Positions 55,113 to 63,786 of a stretch of 64,000 bases of DNA are shown piece by piece. The stretch's first letter is position 1. Every line of letters starts with the position of its first letter. Source of the stretch: Virgibacillus sp. NKC19-3 (GTDB lineage Bacteria > Bacillota > Bacilli > Bacillales > Amphibacillaceae). The notes beneath the pieces are model-generated. The model saw only the letters and a list, made by a program, of their open reading frames with translations, had not been told where the DNA came from and made no database searches. The translations under genes were made by a program, and so were the position numbers. The stretch lies in assembly GCF_019837165.1 (NCBI RefSeq), contig NZ_JAGYHC010000001.1, positions 3,782,001 to 3,846,000 on the forward strand, written 5' to 3'.

Positions 55113-55306
55113 ACTTCCCCTCCTCTCCAATAAAATTCATCCACCCATTATATACGGTTGCCTAGCATGCTGTGAATGAAAATGGTATCGTAGTCAGAAT
55201 CCTCCTATGAATGAACCTTTTAAACAAATATTGATAAAATAATGGCATTATTTTATTATTTTTTGTAAAATAGAATAGACATCTTAAAATAGAAAGGAAT
55301 TGTACA

Positions 55307-56218
55307 ATGCTATATAAACCCCGAACGATTTCTGCTGAATTACAAACCTTGAAACGCCTCCACCTTCGCATGAAATTATCCCCCAAAGACAAGCAGTATT
55401 TTCTACATTTACACAAAGGTTTCGAAGGAGAATTGAATTTTGATGCATGGACGGAAACACTTCAATGTGACTGCCTCATACTAAATGATTTGCTACTGAA
55501 AATGAATAACACTATCTTTCAAATTGATTCATTAATCATAACCGCGGATAAAATATATTTTTATGAAGTGAAGAATTACGAGGGAGACTTTGTGTATGAT
55601 GCTCCATCTGAGAAATTTCACAAAACACCTCAGCAGGAAATTGTTAACCCCTTGCACCAGTTGGCAAGAAGTACATCTTTATTAAGTCAACTGCTGACCA
55701 AGTATCGATATACCATCCCAATTGAAGGCTTAGTTGTTTTTATTAATAGCGAATTCACTTTATACCAGGCACCTCTCCATAAGCCCTTTATTTACCCCAA
55801 CCAGATCAAGCGATATATGAAACAATGCAACATGATAGCGTCAAAATTAAATAGAAACCATTTTCGACTGGCAGATCAATTACTATCTCTCCATATTCAT
55901 GATTCTCCCTATAAGCAATTACCAATTTACAGCTATGACCAACTTCAAAAGGGGGTGACCTGTCTGAAATGTAATTCTTTTGCCATTTCCATTAAAGGAT
56001 CGACATGTATATGTGAACACTGCAAAAGTAAGGAAGCTATTTCAACCGCAGTCATGCGAGCAGTCAAAGAATTCCAGCTTCTCTTTCCAGAGCAAAAAGT
56101 TACAACCAACATCATTCATGACTGGTGTCGTGTGGTGAAATCAAAAAGGACGATCATTCGGATATTGTCTCAGCATTTACATGTAGTACGTAACCATCGG
56201 TGGACTTACTATTACTAG
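55307..56218 (+). CDS. NERD-domain protein with C-terminal zinc-ribbon-like region
   Basis: 303-residue protein. The NERD (nuclease-related) domain spans about 37-160: HLHKGFEGELNFD, the core IDSLIITADKIYFYEVKNYEGDF with Asp/Glu-x-Lys of PD-(D/E)xK nucleases, and PLHQLARSTSLL. A CxxC...CxxC pair (CLKCNSFAISIKGSTCICEHC, about 228-248) probably binds zinc, and a helical region follows. NERD proteins are thought to process DNA, but the role is unknown. AGAAAGGAATTG precedes the ATG. It is monocistronic. Confidence 0.85.
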   Translation: MLYKPRTISAELQTLKRLHLRMKLSPKDKQYFLHLHKGFEGELNFDAWTETLQCDCLILNDLLLKMNNTIFQIDSLIITADKIYFYEVKNYEGDFVYDAPSEKFHKTPQQEIVNPLHQLARSTSLLSQLLTKYRYTIPIEGLVVFINSEFTLYQAPLHKPFIYPNQIKRYMKQCNMIASKLNRNHFRLADQLLSLHIHDSPYKQLPIYSYDQLQKGVTCLKCNSFAISIKGSTCICEHCKSKEAISTAVMRAVKEFQLLFPEQKVTTNIIHDWCRVVKSKRTIIRILSQHLHVVRNHRWTYYY

Positions 56219-56287
56219 TTTATAGATATTGTGAAGTTGCTACCCCACTGTTCCTATATTTCACCTTGAACATATCGAGTCAGGCTT

Positions 56288-56573
56288 TCTATCGTACATG
56301 GTTTGGTCGATTTACCCCTTTCCATGTACCTGACTTCTTCTCTCTCGTACATGGATTCTCGTTTTGCTCCCTTTCCATGTACCTGACTTCTTCCCTCTCG
56401 TACATGGATTCTCGTTTTGCTCCCTTTACATGTACTTGACTTCTTCCCTCTCGTACATGGATTCTCGTTTTGCTCCCTTCCATGTACCTGACTTCTTCTC
56501 TCTCGTACATGGATTCTCGTTTTGCTCCCTTCCATGTACTTGACTTCTTCCCTCTCATACATGACAATCCATA
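56288..56573. repeat. Tandem array with 52-53-bp period (CTCTCTCGTACATGG family)
   Basis: TACATGG (last copy TACATGA) at 56295, 56348, 56401, 56454, 56506 and 56558. Units read CTCTCTCGTACATGGATTCT, then a CGTTTTGCTCCC block and CCATGTACCTGACTTCTTC. Each unit thus carries CATGTAC and GTACATG as a dyad. The core equals that of the 31.2-kb array. It lies between the convergent NERD and mrpG genes. Confidence 0.95.
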
Positions 56574-56649
56574 TACCTTGATAACTTACCTTTCTACAAC
56601 TTCCGACCCCATCTAAAAGCCATTAAAAAAGGCAAGCAACTCTCATCAG

Positions 56650-57057
56650 TTACTCCCCTTTATCGCCTTTTGCTTCCTTGTCACTATCATCGTTATCTTC
56701 TTCATATGCTCGGATAGCGTCGCCTAACTCATCCTCGACCGTTAAATCAGACATCTTTACTCTAGCCCGGTATGCAGCTCGACTAATGAGATGTCCCGAT
56801 ACAGGAGCCGTTAGGAATACAAACACAATTCCTAAAATGAGACGTACACTAAACGAGTCACGTACCCAAAAGAAGATCAGTGCTCCTAATAGTGTCAAAA
56901 GTACAGCTAGTGTAGAACTTTTGGTACCAGCATGAGAGCGTGTATATACATCCGGAAAGCGTATGATGCCAATCGCACTAATGACAGCCATAATACTACC
57001 GATTAAAATAAGTAGTACACCTAGGAATTCAACTATATCACTTACGCTCAATGGCAT
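56650..57057 (-). CDS. mrpG: Mrp Na+/H+ antiporter subunit G
   Basis: 135-residue subunit with three membrane helices and the conserved IGIIRFPDVYTRSHAGTKSSTLAVLLTLLG. The acidic C-terminal tail (VEDELGDAIRAYEEDNDDSDKEAK) is longer than usual. The start is uncertain: MPLSVSDIVEF at 57057 fits the family, while an ATG at 57078 is next to AGGGGG but too close to use it. The frame is open into mrpF. It is the last gene of the seven-gene operon. Confidence 0.9.
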   Translation of the reverse strand: MPLSVSDIVEFLGVLLILIGSIMAVISAIGIIRFPDVYTRSHAGTKSSTLAVLLTLLGALIFFWVRDSFSVRLILGIVFVFLTAPVSGHLISRAAYRARVKMSDLTVEDELGDAIRAYEEDNDDSDKEAKGDKGE

Positions 57058-57106
57058 ATTCACAAAAGACAGAAACATCCCCCTGTTCGCACTCGTACTT
57101 CCCACG

Positions 57107-57391
57107 TCAACTATCGCGTTTACGTTCAATGATAACACCCCTCTCAATGTATTTCGAGAAGGCAATCGTACTAATAAATGCCAGAATTGCCAGTATTAAT
57201 ATAACTTCAAGAAACGACTTCGTCCCAAGCAAAACAGATATAATAGCGATCCCTGATACAAGATTGACCCCAATCATATCAAGCGCTACGACCCGATCTG
57301 GCAAACTGGGACCAATGACAATGCGAAACAAGGCAATCGCTATCGCTATACCGAATAAAGTAAGCGCAGTAAAGAGCATCGTTTCTATCAT
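57107..57391 (-). CDS. mrpF: Mrp Na+/H+ antiporter subunit F
   Basis: 94-residue three-helix subunit: ALTLFGIAIAIALFRIVIGPSLPDRVVALDMIGVNLV is the family core, with the conserved Asp of PDRVVALD. It starts with a 1-nt overlap with the mrpE stop (TGATG). The MrpF family also resembles cholate-efflux subunits, but the operon context fixes the call. Confidence 0.93.
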   Translation of the reverse strand: MIETMLFTALTLFGIAIAIALFRIVIGPSLPDRVVALDMIGVNLVSGIAIISVLLGTKSFLEVILILAILAFISTIAFSKYIERGVIIERKRDS

Positions 57392-57873
57392 CAGCGAGTC
57401 ACCTCCATAATAGCTTTTTCAAATGTATATAGCGATCGTATTAAATTATCTTTCGATTGTTCAACATCCATCGCATGAATGTAGAATGCATCCCCATCAG
57501 GCGTTACCTCAAGCACCACGGATCCCGGCGTTAACGTCAGAAGCAGCGCGAGTGCAGCAATTTCCCATTCCCCTCTCAGCTCTGTTTCATATTTGAAGAT
57601 TCCCGGTCTGATGTGTATTTTTGGACTTAGTATATGCTTAATCACATGCACACTCGACTGGATGATTTCCACGTTAAAAATAAACAACAATTTAATGACT
57701 GCAAAGAATCGAGCTAGGTAAAACCGTTCCCCAAAAAGACGATGCATTAAGAATACAATAGCAGCACCGACTAGATACCCGGTTAAAAATGTAATAAAAC
57801 GTAATTCATCTTCATCATTCAAAAGCATCCATAGGAGTGCAATAAAAATATTTATTAAAAACTGGGCAGGCAT
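57391..57873 (-). CDS. mrpE: Mrp Na+/H+ antiporter subunit E
   Basis: 160-residue subunit. Two helices (FLINIFIALLWMLLND and FLTGYLVGAAIVFLMHRLFG) precede a cytoplasmic domain with KIHIRPGIFKYETELRGEWEIAALALLLTLTPGSVVLEV, the MrpE signature. GAGGTG lies 7 nt before the ATG, within the mrpD-mrpE gap of 22 bp. Confidence 0.93.
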   Translation of the reverse strand: MPAQFLINIFIALLWMLLNDEDELRFITFLTGYLVGAAIVFLMHRLFGERFYLARFFAVIKLLFIFNVEIIQSSVHVIKHILSPKIHIRPGIFKYETELRGEWEIAALALLLTLTPGSVVLEVTPDGDAFYIHAMDVEQSKDNLIRSLYTFEKAIMEVTR

Positions 57874-57895
57874 TCACATTCACCTCTTTTCACAT

Positions 57896-59374
57896 TTAGT
57901 CATTAAAAACGGCATCAATATATATATCAGGATTTAATAGTGTATTTGCTGCATCTGCTACATAAACAGCGACTGTTTCTGCGCCAAGTCCCAAGCCGAT
58001 CGTCACTACAGTAAGAAGAACACATGGGATCAACCAACCTTTTTTCATTGGTTCTTCATCGTCCTCACTAATAAGCGTCTCCCCCCAAAAGCTGGTCAGG
58101 AAAACACGTAAGAGTGAATATAACACAAATATACTGGAGATAAACACAAGTGTTAAAAGCAAATAAGACTCTACTTCCACTGCTCCTTGTCCGATCAACA
58201 ACTTCCCGATAAATCCACTAAGTGGTGGAACCCCGGCAAGGGAGAGCATTACTATAAAGAACATCCAGCCAAGTAGCGGATAATTTTTAATAAGTCCACT
58301 CATATGATCAATTCTCACATAACCCGTTAAAGAAATCATCGTACCTGCAAGTAAGAATAATAATGCCTTCACAATCATATCGTGCATGAGATAATAAATA
58401 GACCCTTCGATTGCCTCAGGTGTCATCACAGCAAGCCCTACTAAAATAAACCCAACAGCAATGACAACATTATACGAAACAATTTGTCTGATATCTTTAT
58501 ACGCAATTGCTCCAATACTCCCCCCAACTAGGGTTACCCCAGCTAAAAAGCCTATAATCGTATGCGTAATGGCAGGTTCATGATAAAAGAGAAGCGTGAA
58601 CACACGAAACATTGCGTATATGCCAACCTTCGTCAACAAGGCGCCAAACAGTGCAGCAACAGCAGTAGGAGGCGCACTATAGGAACCCGGAAGCCAATAA
58701 TAAAGGAAAAGTCCCGCTTTTAAACTGAAAACAGTGAGAAAGATAACACTAATCACTGTTAACAAAGGCGTCTGGCCTGATTCAGCAATTCGCTCTGACA
58801 AATGTGCAAAATTAAGTGTCCCCATCGCGCCATATAAATAAGCAATAGAAACAAGGAAAATCCAGGAAGACACCACATTAATGGCGACATACTTGATCGA
58901 TTCCCGCAGTTGAACTTTTTTCCCACCTAATGTAATAAGTACATAAGAAGCCAGCAACATTACCTCAAAGCAAACATAGAGATTAAATAAATCGCCTGTT
59001 AGAAAAGAACCATTTACACCTGCTACCAGGAAGTTCACAAAAGAATAAAAGAACATATTTTCATATGATTTCCCAATCGAGGAAAAAGCATATAACAGAC
59101 AGACAACCGTAACGATACTTGTTGTCAAAACAAGAATGACAGAAAAGGAGTCCGCTACAAACATGATGCCAAATGGTGGTTCCCATCCTCCAAAATCAAG
59201 CCGCAACGGCCCTTGTTCCTGAATTTGATTTAAAAGAATGATACTTATAATAAAATTAATAATCATGACACTAAAACTGATCCAACGTTGCAACCGGACA
59301 TACCGGCGGAGAAAGATTAGTACGATCCCCACAAGCACAGGGAGTGCCATTAGCAGCACAAGCAGGTTATTCAT
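57896..59374 (-). CDS. mrpD: Mrp Na+/H+ antiporter subunit D
   Basis: 492-residue proton-channel-like subunit, homologous to NuoL/M/N of complex I, with about fourteen helices. Conserved charged residues: Glu in LYVCFEVMLLASYVL (about 137) and Lys in SLKAGLFLYYWLPGSYSAPPTAVAAL (about 218), plus a broken-helix region near LMHDMIVKALLFLLAG. It overlaps the end of mrpC by 8 nt. It pumps protons in exchange for Na+ together with MrpA. Confidence 0.95.
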   Translation of the reverse strand: MNNLLVLLMALPVLVGIVLIFLRRYVRLQRWISFSVMIINFIISIILLNQIQEQGPLRLDFGGWEPPFGIMFVADSFSVILVLTTSIVTVVCLLYAFSSIGKSYENMFFYSFVNFLVAGVNGSFLTGDLFNLYVCFEVMLLASYVLITLGGKKVQLRESIKYVAINVVSSWIFLVSIAYLYGAMGTLNFAHLSERIAESGQTPLLTVISVIFLTVFSLKAGLFLYYWLPGSYSAPPTAVAALFGALLTKVGIYAMFRVFTLLFYHEPAITHTIIGFLAGVTLVGGSIGAIAYKDIRQIVSYNVVIAVGFILVGLAVMTPEAIEGSIYYLMHDMIVKALLFLLAGTMISLTGYVRIDHMSGLIKNYPLLGWMFFIVMLSLAGVPPLSGFIGKLLIGQGAVEVESYLLLTLVFISSIFVLYSLLRVFLTSFWGETLISEDDEEPMKKGWLIPCVLLTVVTIGLGLGAETVAVYVADAANTLLNPDIYIDAVFND

Positions 59375-59705
59375 CTTTAAAACCTCTCAATTCATGGAGT
59401 TTATCCGCCCCGGTTTCTTGGTATGTCCGATAAGCCAATACAAGGAAAAGTGCCGTCACAGCAAAGCTTATTACAATAGATGTTAAAATAAGTGCCTGTG
59501 GGACCGCATCAACAAAAGTCTCCGAATCTTCCCCAAGCAGAGGAACACTCCCTGTCTTCAATCCACCCATCGTCATAATAAGCAAATGGGAAGCATGGGA
59601 AAGAATAGCCGTCCCCAAAATAACCCGGATCAGATTCCTGGAAAGAATCAGATAGGTAGCAACAGTTACCAAAACCCCTGCTAGGATAGTGATTAACGTT
59701 TCCAT
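59367..59705 (-). CDS. mrpC: Mrp Na+/H+ antiporter subunit C
   Basis: 112-residue NuoK-like subunit with three helices: ILAGVLVTVATYLILSRNLIRVILGTAILSHASHLLIMTMGG, then DAVPQALILTSIVISFAVTALFLVLAYR. The start is an ATG 3 nt after the mrpB stop. It overlaps mrpD. Confidence 0.95.
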   Translation of the reverse strand: METLITILAGVLVTVATYLILSRNLIRVILGTAILSHASHLLIMTMGGLKTGSVPLLGEDSETFVDAVPQALILTSIVISFAVTALFLVLAYRTYQETGADKLHELRGFKDE

Positions 59706-59708
59706 GTA

Positions 59709-60131
59709 TTACACATCCTCACTAATACTTAAAATAATCGTTACAACAACACCTACGACCGCCAGCGCAACACCAGCCTCAAAAATAGTAACTGTAGCCA
59801 GCTCCATTTCGCCGTAAATAGGAATATCAAAATAGCCAAAAGTCTGGCTCAAGAAGGGTTCACCAAATAGAAGTGAGCCGAACCCGGTCGCTACTGCAAT
59901 AAATGCACCTAATGCAGCAATTTTTTTAAAATCAAATGGAATCGCATGCTGAATGGTTTCAATATCAAAAACAATAAAGAGTAAAACGAAAGCAGAAGCT
60001 AGGACAAGCCCTCCTACAAATCCGCCTCCCGGGCTATTATGCCCGGCTAAGAATAAAAACACAGCCAAGGTCAATATAATAAATACAACAATTTTCGTAA
60101 CCGCGCGAAGGATAACATTATTGATCTTCAA
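59709..60131 (-). CDS. mrpB: Mrp Na+/H+ antiporter subunit B
   Basis: 140-residue subunit: VFLFLAGHNSPGGGFVGGLVLASAFVLLFIVFD is the diagnostic MrpB block, followed by two more helices. The start is TTG with GGAGGACAAGAACG upstream, overlapping the mrpA end by 14 nt. In B. pseudofirmus the equivalent MrpA C-terminal domain and MrpB are paralogous. Confidence 0.95.
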   Translation of the reverse strand: MKINNVILRAVTKIVVFIILTLAVFLFLAGHNSPGGGFVGGLVLASAFVLLFIVFDIETIQHAIPFDFKKIAALGAFIAVATGFGSLLFGEPFLSQTFGYFDIPIYGEMELATVTIFEAGVALAVVGVVVTIILSISEDV

Positions 60132-62523
60132 CGTTCTTGTCCTCCTTTCCAGGTTTCAACTTGATCAGTGTGTAAACACCGATCCCTGCTATAACAAGGA
60201 CAACTACTTCAAGCATCGTATCGAATGCACGGAAATCACCTAAAATAGCATTTACAATATTTTCCCCGCCGGCAAGTTCATATGCATTTTCAAAGTAGCC
60301 TGATATGGTCTCAAATAATTTGCCATTCTGTACAGCAAGCGCAACCGTCGTGAACACAGTTCCAACACCAATCGAAATGATGGCGTTACTCGTTTTTGAC
60401 CGCCTTGGAGCATCTTCCTTTTTCCATTCCGGTAAGAAATAATAACATACCAAGAACAGTACCGTGGTGACTGTTTCGATCACAAGCTGCGTGAGTGCCA
60501 GATCCGGCGCACGGAATAAAACAAATAGCACCGCAATGGAGTATCCAAGCACGCCATTAAGAATAATGGCAGTTAAACGAGACTTTGCAAAAAGAATAGA
60601 GACTGCAGCCACCATCATGACCATCACAATAATCCATTCATACCTCGAAATCGGAACGTTATCCGATATATCGAAGGAAAAGGCACCCGTATAAGATAAA
60701 GTTCCTCCAATGACCACGACAAAGAAAAGATAGATGTATACAAGGTAATCATGAAGAAATCCTGTCATATAGAAACGGGTCACAGGATATGACTTCTCCT
60801 CCAATTGATGAAGCGCAAAATTATATAGCGTATTAAACGTCCACGTTTCCGGAAACAGATTGTAAATACCTTTCCAGTAACGAAGCGTTACAAATAACAA
60901 TGTTCCAAGGACTACGATAGCGATCGTCATAAATAATTCTAACTCAAACCCATGCCACGCATGAATCTCTACACCTAGACCCTCGACAAATTCGGGGAAA
61001 ATGCCGTTCATCGCAGGTCTGAGCAAATAATCACCGAGTATATTCGGGAAAAAGAAAATACCAACGACAAAAAGCGAAAGGACACCAGGGCCGGTTAACA
61101 TCCCGACAGGCGCCTCATGTGCGGGGCGCTCCAATTTTTCTTCTTGATAAGGGCCAAGAAATGTTTTAAATACGATGATTAAACAGTAGACAAAGGTCAA
61201 CACACTTGCTACCCAACCTAAAATTGGGATAAGAGATCCCCATGTTTCCAAGTTGAAAATGTTTAATTCCATTATGTTTAATGCAACAGTAAAGAACATC
61301 TCCTTACTTAGGAAACCATTAAAAGGCGGTATACCAGCCATAGAGAAACTCCCGATGGCAGCCATTGTAAATGTAGCAGGCATTAAGGTAACCAACCCGC
61401 CAAGCTTACGAATGTCCCTTGTCCCCACTTCATGGTCAACAATCCCGACAACCATGAAAAGTGCTCCTTTAAAGGTAGAATGGTTTACAAGATGAAAAAG
61501 CGCTGCAAACGTAGCCTGTGTATAAATAACAGAATCCGTCGAATAGCCGTTGTGAAGAGCGGCAGATCCCATACCAAACATACTCATAATCATACCCAGT
61601 TGACTGATAGTCGAATAGGCCAAAAGTGCTTTAAGATCCATCTGCTTCACAGCATTAAAAGCACCCCAGAACATTGTTAGAATCCCTACACCTGTAACAA
61701 GCCAGAACCAAATCGCGTCCCCACCGAATACCGGGGTAAAACGAGCAACCAAATAAATCCCCGCTTTTACCATTGTGGCTGAGTGTAAGTACGCACTGAC
61801 AGGCGTTGGTGCTTCCATCGCATCAGGCAACCAGATGTGAAACGGAAATTGTGCCGATTTGGTAAAAGCAGCAAGTAAAAGCAGCAGCATCGCAGGTATG
61901 AAGAGTACGTGATCCGTATGATCCGGAATTACTCCAATAATTTCCCGTACACTGAGTGTACCTGTAATCACGTAAAGCATGATAAAGGAAATCAGCATTG
62001 CAAAACCCCCGGTGACCGTAATCAGTAACGATTTCTGCGCACCCTCTCTTGACCTTTTGCGGTGATACCAAAAAGCAATTAATAAGAAAGATGAAATGCT
62101 TGTTAATTCCCAGAACACATATAAAACCATGATGTTATCTGAAAAGATAACCCCAAGCATAGCCCCCATAAATAGTAGTAAATAGATATAAAAATTATTC
62201 AATGATTCTTTTGAGGATAAATAGTAGATGGAATAGTGAACAACGAGTGCACCTACTCCAGTGATTAAAAGTCCAAATATTAAGCTGAGTCCATCAAGAT
62301 AGGTGGTAAAGTTCACACCAAAGGTTGGGATCCACTGGATGGTATGGGCAAACGTTTGTCCACTTGCGATAGATGGAATATAACTTGCCAAGGCAATAAA
62401 TAATCCAGCAGGCACAAGAAGAACGATCCAACCGATATGGACGCGTGTTAATTTTTTATTGATAAACGGAATAATAATGGCAATCAGAAATGGAATGATG
62501 ATTACCAAATTCACAGACAACAA
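60118..62523 (-). CDS. mrpA: Mrp Na+/H+ antiporter subunit A
   Basis: 801-residue NuoL-like subunit plus C-terminal MbhD/E-like domains, with about twenty helices. Conserved proton-path residues: Glu in VLYVFWELTSISSFLLIAFWYH (about 140), Lys in LLLAAFTKSAQFPFHIWLPDAMEAPTPVSA (about 222), and MDLKALLAYSTISQLGM (about 300). It forms the main antiporter module for Na+ extrusion and alkali resistance. The start is TTG with GGAGG at 7 nt. It is first in mrpABCDEFG, which follows the standard order completely. Confidence 0.96.
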   Translation of the reverse strand: MLSVNLVIIIPFLIAIIIPFINKKLTRVHIGWIVLLVPAGLFIALASYIPSIASGQTFAHTIQWIPTFGVNFTTYLDGLSLIFGLLITGVGALVVHYSIYYLSSKESLNNFYIYLLLFMGAMLGVIFSDNIMVLYVFWELTSISSFLLIAFWYHRKRSREGAQKSLLITVTGGFAMLISFIMLYVITGTLSVREIIGVIPDHTDHVLFIPAMLLLLLAAFTKSAQFPFHIWLPDAMEAPTPVSAYLHSATMVKAGIYLVARFTPVFGGDAIWFWLVTGVGILTMFWGAFNAVKQMDLKALLAYSTISQLGMIMSMFGMGSAALHNGYSTDSVIYTQATFAALFHLVNHSTFKGALFMVVGIVDHEVGTRDIRKLGGLVTLMPATFTMAAIGSFSMAGIPPFNGFLSKEMFFTVALNIMELNIFNLETWGSLIPILGWVASVLTFVYCLIIVFKTFLGPYQEEKLERPAHEAPVGMLTGPGVLSLFVVGIFFFPNILGDYLLRPAMNGIFPEFVEGLGVEIHAWHGFELELFMTIAIVVLGTLLFVTLRYWKGIYNLFPETWTFNTLYNFALHQLEEKSYPVTRFYMTGFLHDYLVYIYLFFVVVIGGTLSYTGAFSFDISDNVPISRYEWIIVMVMMVAAVSILFAKSRLTAIILNGVLGYSIAVLFVLFRAPDLALTQLVIETVTTVLFLVCYYFLPEWKKEDAPRRSKTSNAIISIGVGTVFTTVALAVQNGKLFETISGYFENAYELAGGENIVNAILGDFRAFDTMLEVVVLVIAGIGVYTLIKLKPGKEDKNVEDQ

Positions 62524-63055
62524 ATTCTAACCTCCATTTCAAACTAAGGGCTCATGAGGACAGCCTAATGATAATTGATGTAACTCCCTATTATGGTTTC
62601 TCGTTAACAATGGATAATCGGTGGCATATACTGGAAAAATATGATTAAATAATCACATGCAACCAGTCCTATGTGGAAAAATGCATGATGGGTCCCAATT
62701 TTATAGAGATGATTTGGGAGTTCATTATACAAGACAGCATGTTCATGTATCGTGGGAAATACACTTCAATCTCACATGTAACATAAGATGAATGATAGCC
62801 TAACAAGTTAATTATACACGAAATCCATTTTCAATGCATTTGTAAAGCCATTTCATTCCAATTTAACCTTTTCTATAGTAAATTTGGTAAACATCGACTA
62901 TGATAGATGAAAGTGAATCCATGACCCCTTGAAAAAATTCTTAAGATAAGGGATTGACAACCATTATTATCGTGTTACAATATCTAGGTTTGATACACAC
63001 ACTCGGTAATCTTAGCGAGTGAATTACATGAACAATTAAAGAGGTGATTGCCGTC
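62524..63055. other. Divergent regulatory region between mrpA and the Usp gene
   Basis: 530 bp without a gene. On the minus strand a possible mrp promoter has GATACA (62751-62746) and TATAAT (62729-62724), 16 bp apart. On the plus strand a clear promoter for the Usp gene lies at 62954-62981. CACTCG-N10-CGAGTG follows near 63000-63021. Confidence 0.45.
62954..62981 (+). promoter_or_regulatory. Sigma-A promoter of the Usp gene
   Basis: TTGACA (62954-62959), a 16-bp spacer, TACAAT (62976-62981). The inverted repeat CACTCG/CGAGTG just downstream of the start point may be an operator or leader hairpin. Confidence 0.75.
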
Positions 63056-63742
63056 ATGAAAAAAATAAAAGGTCGGATGGATGAAAGCATTCTGGTTTGT
63101 GTGTATTACGGTCCAAATGGTGAGAGACTCATTAAACGTGGTCACAAGTTGGCTCAAATCGTCGGATGTCCATTATATGTGTTAACCGTCGACCCACTTC
63201 CATATGATGAATTCGATGCAGAAAAGTCCGGCTATGTCGACCGCTGGAGAGAATTATGCGAAGAACTGGATGTGGATGAATTTATTATTCGTGACAATGA
63301 AAAGCGATCATCTGTCAAAACTATCAAAGAAGTAGCCCATAACCACAATATAACGCAAATTGTAATCGGACAAAGCCCACAAAATAGATGGGAAGAAATA
63401 ACAAAAGGCTCATTTGTCAATGTTCTCCTGCGCCATTTGACGTTCATTGACATCCATATCGTATCCACGGATCGGACATTGAAAGGCGCGAATGAAAATG
63501 GCATCACCTATGAGAAAGGCGTGCGCGGCTTCCTGAGACAAGATGAAGACGGCTATAGCCTTAGCTTTACGAGATCGAAAAACAACCTCTATGAAGGTAT
63601 CTTCTATAAAGAAATTGGAACAGACTTTAACAACGGCGTATTTAAATTTGTAAACAATGAAGGAAGAACCTGTCAGGTTCATGTAACAGAGGATAAAGTA
63701 ACAGGGGTCATGAAAGAACCCCCAAATTTAAAAACAAATTAA
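63056..63742 (+). CDS. Universal stress protein-type (KdpD Usp-like) protein
   Basis: 228-residue cytoplasmic protein. An N-terminal Usp domain like that of KdpD (ESILVCVYYGPNGERLIKRGHKLAQIVGCPLYVLTVD, then EVAHNHNITQIVIGQSPQNRWEEITKGSFVNVLLRHLTFIDIHIVS) carries the Ser/Arg-rich nucleotide-binding pattern. The C-terminal 70 residues (TRSKNNLYEGIFYKEIGTDFNNGVFKFVNNEG) are not a known domain. It lacks the histidine kinase part of KdpD. A role in K+ or nucleotide (c-di-AMP) sensing is suggested by the family and by divergence from mrp, but not shown. The start is the ATG after GAGGTG. Confidence 0.82.
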   Translation: MKKIKGRMDESILVCVYYGPNGERLIKRGHKLAQIVGCPLYVLTVDPLPYDEFDAEKSGYVDRWRELCEELDVDEFIIRDNEKRSSVKTIKEVAHNHNITQIVIGQSPQNRWEEITKGSFVNVLLRHLTFIDIHIVSTDRTLKGANENGITYEKGVRGFLRQDEDGYSLSFTRSKNNLYEGIFYKEIGTDFNNGVFKFVNNEGRTCQVHVTEDKVTGVMKEPPNLKTN

Positions 63743-63747
63743 AGAAT

Positions 63748-63785
63748 GAGGCTACCTCCAGTATCCAACTGAGGTAGCCTCTATT
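63748..63785. terminator. Bidirectional terminator
   Basis: GAGGCTACCTC and GAGGTAGCCTC are perfect 11-bp arms, 12-nt loop, followed by TATTTT on the plus strand. It is shared with the convergent nitrilase-family gene. Confidence 0.85.
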
Positions 63786-63786
63786 T

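Noticed and set aside
56254-56567. Two minus-strand ORFs with MYEREEVRYMEGSKTRIHV-like repeats
   Set aside because: Frames through the 52-53-bp DNA array in two registers. No protein-level conservation pattern or proper start signal.
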